From Candidatus Kerfeldbacteria bacterium (GTDB lineage: Bacteria > Patescibacteriota > Patescibacteriia > UBA9570), in assembly GCA_003512175.1 (NCBI GenBank), contig DOSP01000008.1:3001-29584 (forward strand): a stretch of DNA of 26,584 nt, written 5' to 3'. Positions 6,413 to 12,639 of the stretch are shown piece after piece. Position 1 is the stretch's first letter; each line of letters opens with the position of its first letter. Under the pieces are notes generated by a model. That model worked only from the letters and a program-made list of their open reading frames with translations, made no database searches and was not told where the DNA came from. The position numbers and the translations under genes were made by a program.

Positions 6413-7620
6413 ATCACCAGTTCATAATCACTCACCTGCAATCTACCCAGCACCTCTTTCCCTTCTGCAAAATCCATTAAGCGAGGCTGAAAATCATCAT
6501 CAATCTTAATCGGCTTGAATTCAATCTTTTTGGCCTGATCATTCTCCCAGGTTACTTTCACCACCGCACCTAATTGTGTTGGCCACGACCAATCTTGATC
6601 AAAAATCAAATTACCCAGCGAGTAAAAAATGTACTTGCCATTGTATTCCTCCATCCGTTGGACTACATGCGGATGATGGCCAATCACTAGATCGGCGCCG
6701 TAATCAATAGCCAGGTGGGCAAAATTTGACTGCGAGCTACTGATGGTTTCAGTATATTCCGCGCCGTTGTGCATTGAGACAATAATCACATCGGCACCGA
6801 GGTTCTGCACCTCTTGAAGATCAGCAATTAGTTTATCGATATCGAGATTGAGATCATACGAATAGCACAAAAAGGCAAACTGCAACCCATTCACCTCCCG
6901 AATATCCCAGTGTTCCAGGCAATAGGCAATTCTGTTATCAGCCAAATACTGTTTAGTATAATCCACTCCGGCTTGACCGGCGTTATACACATGGTTATTG
7001 GCCAATGACACAATATCAATACCGGCTAATTGCAATCCCTCCATCATTTGTGGATTCACCTTAAATGTCATGGAGTCATCCGCTACATCCCATGGCCCAT
7101 ATTCCTGAAACGGCGCCTCCAAGTTCACAAAGGCCAAGTCGTTCCGTGTGAATTCGTCAGCAATGTTGACGAAGGGCGCAGCCATATCGCCGGTCTGTTC
7201 CGTGGCTCGAGCCACATAGCGCGACAACATGACATCACCGGCAAAAATCGTATTAGTTATAACCGGCGGTTTGGCTGTAGTGGTGAATGATTGAGCAATC
7301 GACCACTTGCCTGTAACATGAGAGGACTGAACGGCACGCACTTTAATGTAATATTTGGTTTCTGGATACAAATATGTGAGCACTATTGATGTTTGTTGTG
7401 TGCGACGTTTGGCTAACGTATTCCCAGATGCATCCTTTAACCATACACGATACCGCAGATTCGAACCAGCTGGCGGCGTCCACTGTACCGTCACCTGATC
7501 ATGGGTAATGTCTGTGAAACTGACATTCCGAATTTTTTTAATGATAGATACATCGTCCGCCATTAACGCCGCTGGCAAAACTATGCCCAATATAATAAGT
7601 GCTCTACCATATTTTTTCAT
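6406..7620 (-). CDS. Exported CapA-family metallophosphatase-like protein with FN3 domain (404 aa)
   Basis: The CapA/PgsA family has a calcineurin-like phosphatase fold and is linked to poly-gamma-glutamate or capsule synthesis. After an N-terminal signal peptide (residues 1-20, ending near Leu-Met-Ala), residues about 25-115 form a fibronectin type III domain (Val-Thr-Val-Gln-Trp and Tyr-Tyr-Ile-Lys-Val-Arg-Ala). The catalytic domain follows with the full motif set: Phe-Ala-Gly-Asp-Val-Met, Asn-Leu-Glu-Ala-Pro, Ala-Asn-Asn-His, Met-His-Asn-Gly-Ala-Glu-Tyr, Gly-His-His-Pro-His, and Ser-Leu-Gly-Asn-Leu-Ile-Phe-Asp. It is therefore probably an active extracellular hydrolase. The ATG at 7618-7620 is chosen because the signal peptide starts there and TATAGT ends 6 bases before it. 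No capsule synthesis genes are next to it, so the substrate is unknown. Confidence 0.85.
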   Translation of the reverse strand: MKKYGRALIILGIVLPAALMADDVSIIKKIRNVSFTDITHDQVTVQWTPPAGSNLRYRVWLKDASGNTLAKRRTQQTSIVLTYLYPETKYYIKVRAVQSSHVTGKWSIAQSFTTTAKPPVITNTIFAGDVMLSRYVARATEQTGDMAAPFVNIADEFTRNDLAFVNLEAPFQEYGPWDVADDSMTFKVNPQMMEGLQLAGIDIVSLANNHVYNAGQAGVDYTKQYLADNRIAYCLEHWDIREVNGLQFAFLCYSYDLNLDIDKLIADLQEVQNLGADVIIVSMHNGAEYTETISSSQSNFAHLAIDYGADLVIGHHPHVVQRMEEYNGKYIFYSLGNLIFDQDWSWPTQLGAVVKVTWENDQAKKIEFKPIKIDDDFQPRLMDFAEGKEVLGRLQVSDYELVIN

Positions 7621-7626
7621 ACAGTC

Positions 7627-7632
7627 ACTATA
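7627..7632 (-). promoter_or_regulatory. -10 element (TATAGT) of the capA-like gene
   Basis: TATAGT on the minus strand ends 6 bases before the ATG at 7620, so the mRNA should begin at or next to the start codon. No good -35 is seen at 16-18 bp. Confidence 0.5.
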
Positions 7633-7743
7633 CCAATAAAGCGGAAAACTGCCTATCAACATTTGGAGATCATCTTACAAATGGCTCCATTTGGGCCAAG
7701 GGGAAAATGACTGGTACAGAATAGGCTGCTATGGCAGATATGC

Positions 7744-7749
7744 TATACT
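7744..7749 (+). promoter_or_regulatory. -10 element (TATACT) of the first propeller gene
   Basis: GCTATACTA places a start about 23 nt before the ATG at 7779. The leader has no Shine-Dalgarno sequence. The -35 region is weak. Confidence 0.4.
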
Positions 7750-7778
7750 ACTTAGTATCATTAGTCATAAATAAACCT

Positions 7779-9962
7779 ATGAAAAAAATACTGTTGGCGA
7801 TGTACGTTCTCACCTGGCCAGTCCTTACTCTGGCTGAAGACGCCTTTAACAATGAGACCAAGAAAGCGGTCCGGGTAAGTTATGAACTGTTCGGCGGTTA
7901 TATCACCGATTTAGGCATTGATGACACAGGCAGAATGTATGCCTCAACCTTATCATCTAATGGCATCTATCACTCTACCGACTCCGCTGAAACTTGGGAG
8001 GGTCCAACTGCCGGAACAGATTTAGGTAAAGTAAATGCCTTGGTCATCTCAGACGAACCTGATACAGCTTATGTAGTTGGCGGCATTAGCCTGTATAAAA
8101 CGACTGACGGTGGAACGAACTGGACAGAATTAGCTGGTTCACGCGGTGATGCGGAATCGAACGACTTCAATTTGGCCCTGGCCTACGCCAACGGTGTGTT
8201 GGTAGCGCCAGTGCGCGATGGCAGCCTAGATGTCAGTGTGAACGAAGGTGAATCATTTACCAATATCACTATCGCCGAAGATGTCAGCACGAACAGTATT
8301 GTTGGCAACACCGATGGTTCAACATTTTATATCCTGGCTGCTAGCGGCAGTGATCAAACCAGAACTCTGTACGTTTTGGATGTCGCCACCCAGACAGTGA
8401 CCGCCACCAGCCAGTCGGGCAACTATGCCTGGGTGGGCGCGAAACCAACCGACAACAATTTCATTGTGATCGCCGGAGCGGATGGTGCGCTCTATACCAC
8501 CACTGGCGCAAATGGCACGTGGCAGACTCTCACTGCCGAACCGATTACTGGAGAAGTAAACATTATCGGTGATCGTATCTATTTGGGTGATAAATATACG
8601 GATAATCTCGGCGGCACAGTGACAAATTTGGTGGTGACGGCCAACCAATTGGCGGTTGATCCGAACAATACTGAGGTGATGGTGGTTGGTTCTGGCACCG
8701 GCGTCCAGTTGTCGACCGATGGTGGAGAGACCTGGTCAGAAGATGCAAAATCGAACGGCTTGCTGGGTGTGACGGTGAATGATATTACGCAATCGGATAA
8801 TAAGAAAAATGTCTGGCTAGCAGCCCAAGGCGGTTTGGCCCACAGCAATAATTTTTTAAGTGATTCCCCTACCTGGGAATACCCCATTCTGCCGGACCAA
8901 GCCAGTAGTGACATAGAATGTGTTTGGATAGATCCTGATAATACTGATCATATCGTAGCCGGTGCCAGTAACCTGTTTGTGAGCACAAATGGTGGCGATG
9001 CCTGGCAGGTAGCAACTGGAATTGAAAGCTTAACCGGTACCTTCACAGACGTTGTGTCTGATGGTGACACGCTCTACGCCGCCTTCTCTGAACAGCAAGG
9101 GAGCGATGGTACCCTCTATACCAGCACCGATGGCGGTAGCACCTGGTCAGATGTCACGGGGCTGGATGCGCCGGCCAATGATCTTGCCGTACTGAGCAAT
9201 GGTACGGTGGTCGTTGGCACTGGTTATGAATTTAGTGATGATACGACACAACACGGTGTGTTCTTATATGATGGCTCGACTTGGGAACAAGTCAGCACAG
9301 GTACAGATCAATCGGTCACATCGGTGGTGGTGGTCGGTGAAACGGTGTTTGCCAGCGGTATTGGCGATTCAAATGGTAAGCTACTGCGCTCAACCGATAA
9401 TGGTGTCACCTGGGAAGACATCACCGCTAATGGTTTGCCGAGCGATGCCTATTTCCATTCCGTCACAGCCGCGGATGCGAACACCATCTATGCCGCCACA
9501 GGTCGGCCAGCCGGTACCAGTTATGTCTATAAATCCACCGATGCGGGCGAGAGTTGGTCACTATTATATACTGGCTTGGTGGATGAAGAATTTAACGAGA
9601 TGTTGTTTGATGGCTTAACCACCGGCACCACGATCGGCTTGCAATCATTGTATTCGAAGGCAACACTTACTGCATCGGCCAAAGGTGATAACCTCACCAT
9701 TCAGTTGAAGGATGCTGCCACCAAAGATGGCCTGCGCCAACGTACCGTGAAACTCTATAAGAAAACGAAAAAGTCTGGGGATTGGCAACAAGTGAAACTG
9801 AAGACAAAACGCACCAATAACAAGGGCAAGTTGACGTTAGAACTCAATCAATCTAAAACTACGTATTATCAAGTGCGCTGGATACCGAACGATACTGATG
9901 CTGCAACCTATGGGACAGATACCGTCCGCACCAAACAACTGAAAGTGAAAGGTGCACGATGA
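7779..9962 (+). CDS. Secreted Asp-box (BNR) beta-propeller protein with C-terminal Ig-like domain (727 aa)
   Basis: Residues 1-19 form a signal peptide (MKKILLAMYV, ending Leu-Thr-Leu-Ala). The body carries at least seven Asp-box motifs of the form Ser/Thr-x-Asp-x-Gly-x-Thr-Trp, for example TTDGGTNW, STDGGETW, STDGGSTW and STDNGVTW, spaced as in the blades of sortilin-like or BNR beta-propellers. There is room for one or two propellers. Residues from about 627 form an Ig-like domain rich in Lys. There is no sortase motif or C-terminal anchor. Such proteins bind ligands, or more rarely hydrolyse glycans, at the surface; none of the glycosidase residues can be assigned, so binding is the safer guess. 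A paralogue on the other strand (12607-14898) faces it. Translation upstream of 7779 is possible but would spoil the signal peptide. Confidence 0.8.
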   Translation: MKKILLAMYVLTWPVLTLAEDAFNNETKKAVRVSYELFGGYITDLGIDDTGRMYASTLSSNGIYHSTDSAETWEGPTAGTDLGKVNALVISDEPDTAYVVGGISLYKTTDGGTNWTELAGSRGDAESNDFNLALAYANGVLVAPVRDGSLDVSVNEGESFTNITIAEDVSTNSIVGNTDGSTFYILAASGSDQTRTLYVLDVATQTVTATSQSGNYAWVGAKPTDNNFIVIAGADGALYTTTGANGTWQTLTAEPITGEVNIIGDRIYLGDKYTDNLGGTVTNLVVTANQLAVDPNNTEVMVVGSGTGVQLSTDGGETWSEDAKSNGLLGVTVNDITQSDNKKNVWLAAQGGLAHSNNFLSDSPTWEYPILPDQASSDIECVWIDPDNTDHIVAGASNLFVSTNGGDAWQVATGIESLTGTFTDVVSDGDTLYAAFSEQQGSDGTLYTSTDGGSTWSDVTGLDAPANDLAVLSNGTVVVGTGYEFSDDTTQHGVFLYDGSTWEQVSTGTDQSVTSVVVVGETVFASGIGDSNGKLLRSTDNGVTWEDITANGLPSDAYFHSVTAADANTIYAATGRPAGTSYVYKSTDAGESWSLLYTGLVDEEFNEMLFDGLTTGTTIGLQSLYSKATLTASAKGDNLTIQLKDAATKDGLRQRTVKLYKKTKKSGDWQQVKLKTKRTNNKGKLTLELNQSKTTYYQVRWIPNDTDAATYGTDTVRTKQLKVKGAR

Positions 9963-9979
9963 CGGAGCCTGATACCGTG

Positions 9980-10594
9980 TTACTCTCCAACCAGCTGAAC
10001 TGCATCAATTTCGGCCCATTCGTTTGGAACCAAAGAGGTATCCACGGTCACACGCACACCGTTCACTAAATATTCAGTGATATCGACGGGTACTTGAAGA
10101 TAGCCTAAACCCACCGTTGAATCAGTGCCTTCCCAGATCGTATAATATTGCCCACCAAGATCGATCAGTTCAACTTTGGTCACTGCACCGCTACCATAGG
10201 TTTCACGAATACGCACCCCTACCGCGTTGACTGCTTTTGCAAAAGTAACTTCTATTGTTTCTTCGCCCTTATTTTTTTCTAAATGTGCCCAGGCGGATAT
10301 ATTATCGCCATAGACATCAACATTAGGCTGACCAGTGGCCTGTTTAGCCGCCCAAGAATCTGTGCCGTATTCCGATGAAGCAGTGGCGGTCTTCGCCCAC
10401 TGACCATTATCATCGGCTTCCACCTCGGCGTCGCTGGCCGTCACGTCAAACGTCACCCCTTCCACTGCCGGCGTGTTTTTATTAGTCGTTGTGGTGGTTG
10501 TCGTTGGTGTAGTCGTACCGGTGCACCCTGCACCTATCAGCAGCAACCCAGCTGTACCCGCTGAGAGCACTGATGCAAGAATAGTTTTACGCAT
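9980..10594 (-). CDS. Lipoprotein with discoidin/F5-8C-like beta-sandwich domain (204 aa)
   Basis: A signal peptide ends in Leu-Leu-Leu-Ile-Gly-Ala-Gly-Cys, with Cys24 as the lipid-modified residue. A low-complexity Thr-rich linker follows (about residues 25-40). The mature domain has Ala-Thr-Ala-Ser-Ser-Glu-Tyr, Ala-Ala-Lys-Gln-Ala-Thr-Gly-Gln-Pro-Asn-Val, Ile-Glu-Val-Thr-Phe and Val-Gly-Val-Arg-Ile-Arg-Glu, the pattern of galactose-binding-like jelly rolls in the F5/8 type C group. It is probably a membrane-tethered domain that binds carbohydrate or protein. The start is ATG 10592-10594, and frames further upstream lack the signal peptide. It is transcribed away from the transglutaminase-like gene from a shared promoter region and ends 17 bp from the end of the first propeller gene. 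Confidence 0.7.
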   Translation of the reverse strand: MRKTILASVLSAGTAGLLLIGAGCTGTTTPTTTTTTTNKNTPAVEGVTFDVTASDAEVEADDNGQWAKTATASSEYGTDSWAAKQATGQPNVDVYGDNISAWAHLEKNKGEETIEVTFAKAVNAVGVRIRETYGSGAVTKVELIDLGGQYYTIWEGTDSTVGLGYLQVPVDITEYLVNGVRVTVDTSLVPNEWAEIDAVQLVGE

Positions 10595-10604
10595 AGCGTA
10601 TTTT

Positions 10605-10637
10605 TTGCTTATGTTAATTAATCTAGTATAGTATAGC
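10605..10637. promoter_or_regulatory. Divergent promoter with interlocked -10 boxes
   Basis: The stretch TAGTATAGTATAGC gives TATAGT on the plus strand (10627-10632) and TATACT on the minus strand (10625-10630 and 10630-10635). On the plus strand TTGCTT (10605-10610) lies 16 bp before TATAGT, giving a leader of only about 3 nt before ATG 10642. The minus-strand gene gets a leader of about 25 nt. Confidence 0.5.
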
Positions 10638-10641
10638 ATAT

Positions 10642-11241
10642 ATGCTATTCCCCCGACTACCTACACCGATCAAGATCCAAAACTATCTGGATCGTGTGCC
10701 AATGAATTGGGAAAAACACGGGGAAACCTACATGTCACCACGCCGGGCCTTGCGGGAACGGAAAATGCATTGCTTAGAAGGTGCTTTATTTGCGGCAGCG
10801 GTGTTATGGCAGAATGGTGAACCATCGCTACTGTTTGATTTACGCGCCGACGGTGATGATGACCATGTGGTGGCGCTGTATAAGCGTCACGGCTACTGGG
10901 GAGCCATTAGTAAAACGAATCACGCCTCTGTCCGGTTTCGTGATCCGATTTATAAAACCCTGCGGGAACTGGCTCTATCTTTTTTTCATGAATACTTCGT
11001 CAATACAACCGGTAAAAAAGTCTTGCGGGAATATTCCACAAAACCATTTGATCTCAGAAAATTTGGCACCGACTGGATAACGACTGAGGAAGATTTATTC
11101 AGTATTGCCGAACGCATTGATCACTCTCGTCATAGTAGAATTATTCCAAAACGAAATAGGTCACTTATCCGTCCAGCTGATGTCATGGAACGCCGCGCCG
11201 GCCAATTGATCGAATGGCCACGATCAGATCGACGCACCTAG
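10642..11241 (+). CDS. Putative transglutaminase/papain-fold cysteine protein (199 aa)
   Basis: No characterised homologue is known to me. The pattern suggests a transglutaminase-like cysteine fold: Met-His-Cys-Leu-Glu-Gly-Ala (Cys44) at the start of a helix, then Asp-Asp-Asp-His-Val-Val-Ala-Leu-Tyr (His75), then Gly-Tyr-Trp-Gly-Ala-Ile-Ser-Lys-Thr-Asn (Asn93). Cys44 and His75, with Asn93 or a nearby Asp, would form the catalytic set. The C-terminal part is basic and has no recognisable domain. No signal peptide is present, so it should be cytoplasmic. It is first in a same-strand run with the CsoR-type regulator 33 bp downstream. The enzymatic call is an inference from residue pattern. Confidence 0.45.
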   Translation: MLFPRLPTPIKIQNYLDRVPMNWEKHGETYMSPRRALRERKMHCLEGALFAAAVLWQNGEPSLLFDLRADGDDDHVVALYKRHGYWGAISKTNHASVRFRDPIYKTLRELALSFFHEYFVNTTGKKVLREYSTKPFDLRKFGTDWITTEEDLFSIAERIDHSRHSRIIPKRNRSLIRPADVMERRAGQLIEWPRSDRRT

Positions 11242-11262
11242 CCTGTGTATGAGCGAGTGTGC

Positions 11263-11268
11263 TACTAT
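11263..11268 (+). promoter_or_regulatory. Possible -10 element (TACTAT) of the CsoR-type gene
   Basis: TACTAT ends 6 bases before ATG 11275, the spacing seen at other starts in this window. No convincing -35 is seen, so read-through from the upstream gene is equally likely. Confidence 0.35.
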
Positions 11269-11274
11269 CTACCT

Positions 11275-11541
11275 ATGAAAAATACGAAACCAAGCGCTAT
11301 CCGGCGACTTAAAATTGTCGAGGGGCAGATTCGGGCATTGCAGCGGATGGTGGAGCGTGGTGATTATTGTATTGATGTGCTCACACAAACTGCCGCGGTC
11401 AGACACGCTTTATCCGGAGTCGAGGATATGATCTTGGAAGGCCATTTATCCACCTGTGCCGCCCAACAAATGAAATCGGGTAAAGTGGCTAAAGCGACCG
11501 AGGAAGTTCTGAAAGTGTATCGTTTATCCAAACGCAAATGA
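11275..11541 (+). CDS. csoR: CsoR/RcnR-family metal-sensing repressor, Cu(I)-type ligand set (88 aa)
   Basis: These all-helical repressors leave DNA when they bind metal or react with a thiol or aldehyde. The protein has the family opening Arg-Arg-Leu-Lys-Ile-Val-Glu-Gly-Gln-Ile-Arg and the ligand residues Cys32, His57 and Cys61. Their spacing, 25 then 4 residues, equals the Cys-His-Cys set of copper-sensing CsoR (Cys36, His61, Cys65 in Mycobacterium tuberculosis). FrmR and RcnR proteins differ at these places, so copper is the best guess. ATG 11275 is chosen over an upstream GTG because family members start about here. The stop overlaps the next gene by 4 bp (ATGA), so the two are cotranscribed. 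No copper pump or chaperone is in the window, so the regulated target is unclear. Confidence 0.82.
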   Translation: MKNTKPSAIRRLKIVEGQIRALQRMVERGDYCIDVLTQTAAVRHALSGVEDMILEGHLSTCAAQQMKSGKVAKATEEVLKVYRLSKRK

Positions 11542-12140
11542 TCTGGCATGACCGGGCGGAAGCCGGTCAGCAATTGGCCAACGCCCTGAAACAATACGAT
11601 CAACAATCTACTGTCATTGTTGTAGGTTTACCCCGCGGCGGAGTGGTCACCGCTGCAGTTGTGGCCAAAACGTTGCAACTGCCACTTGATATTGTCATTA
11701 CGCGCAAGTTAGGCGCACCTGGTCATCAGGAATACGCCTGGGGAGCATTGACTGAAACAGGTGTCATTGTTGGTCATGGAACTGATGAAGTAATTAGTCA
11801 AGAAAAAAAAGAATTAGACAGACGTATTAAGCAGTACCGAGGGGGCCAGGCACGAATTGAGTTAAAAAATAAAGTAGTCATTTTAGTTGACGACGGTATT
11901 GCCACGGGGCTAACGATGCAGGCGGCCATTCAATCGATCCAGCAACAAGAACCACAGCGCATCATCGTCGCCGTACCAGTCGCGCCGCCAGATACGGTAG
12001 TAGAACTTAAGCGAATAGTTGATGATGTGGTTGTGTTGGATCAGCCAGACAATTTTATGGCCGTTGGCCAGTTTTATGAAGAATTTGATCAAGTCACTGA
12101 CGAACAGGTACAATATTATTTAACGCATGGCAATACGTAA
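11538..12140 (+). CDS. Phosphoribosyltransferase-family protein (200 aa)
   Basis: Type I phosphoribosyltransferases move a phosphoribosyl group from PRPP to a base or related acceptor. The PRPP-binding loop is clear as Val-Asp-Asp-Gly-Ile-Ala-Thr-Gly (residues 117-124, with Asp118 and Asp119), and an N-terminal Gly-Leu-Pro-Arg-Gly-Gly (residues 30-35) is the usual pyrophosphate-binding loop. The length is normal for the group of stand-alone predicted phosphoribosyltransferases whose substrate is unknown. The ATG overlaps the stop of the CsoR-type gene by 4 bp, and the next gene starts 14 bp before its own stop, so three genes form one translational chain. No purine or pyrimidine pathway gene lies nearby. 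Confidence 0.8.
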   Translation: MIWHDRAEAGQQLANALKQYDQQSTVIVVGLPRGGVVTAAVVAKTLQLPLDIVITRKLGAPGHQEYAWGALTETGVIVGHGTDEVISQEKKELDRRIKQYRGGQARIELKNKVVILVDDGIATGLTMQAAIQSIQQQEPQRIIVAVPVAPPDTVVELKRIVDDVVVLDQPDNFMAVGQFYEEFDQVTDEQVQYYLTHGNT

Positions 12141-12639
12141 TTGGTTATTTCTAAGTTTAATTATTTTTGTTGGTTGCGGTCAACCAAATATCGCCGATAT
12201 GAAAATCATCAGCCCACATTGGGAACATAATCGAACCATTCCGGCACAATTTACCTGTGCGGGTGAAGATATTTCCCCGGCACTGGAGTGGTCAGACATT
12301 CCAGCCGACACACAAAGTTTTGTGTTCATCGTGCGCGACCCAGATGCACCCAGTAAGGAATGGATTCATTGGATTGTAAAAGATATCCCAGCTAACGTAA
12401 CGAGTGTGGCAGACAACACCGTACCGACTGGAGGTGTAGAGGTCATGAACGACTTTGGCAAAACCTCCTGGGGTGGCCCGTGCCCGCCGAATGGCTTACA
12501 CCGGTATCATTTTGAACTGTACGCACTTGATGTGCCCACCATAAACGGTAACTCATTAGCAGAAATCGAGACTGCCATGGTAGGGCACATTGTGGGTAAA
12601 GCGGATTTAGTTGGTACCTTTGACCTTCACAATACTTGA
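12127..12639 (+). CDS. YbhB/YbcL-type PEBP-family lipoprotein (170 aa)
   Basis: The phosphatidylethanolamine-binding protein family has a small ligand-binding beta fold; the roles of the bacterial YbhB/YbcL branch are mostly unknown. Visible motifs are Cys-Ala-Gly-Glu-Asp-Ile-Ser-Pro, Asp-Pro-Asp-Ala-Pro (a signature near the ligand site), Trp-Gly-Gly-Pro-Cys-Pro-Pro and His-Arg-Tyr. An N-terminal signal peptide with Phe-Val-Gly-Cys (Cys17) predicts lipid anchoring, which most cytoplasmic members lack. The gene starts inside the end of the phosphoribosyltransferase gene. Its 3' end overlaps the convergent propeller gene by 33 bp, so the last eleven codons are antisense to that gene's stop region. 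Confidence 0.85.
   Translation: MAIRNWLFLSLIIFVGCGQPNIADMKIISPHWEHNRTIPAQFTCAGEDISPALEWSDIPADTQSFVFIVRDPDAPSKEWIHWIVKDIPANVTSVADNTVPTGGVEVMNDFGKTSWGGPCPPNGLHRYHFELYALDVPTINGNSLAEIETAMVGHIVGKADLVGTFDLHNT

Noticed and set aside
8319..8914. Overlapping minus-strand frames within the first propeller gene
   Set aside because: They are shadows of a repetitive sense sequence; they lack start signals and any domain.
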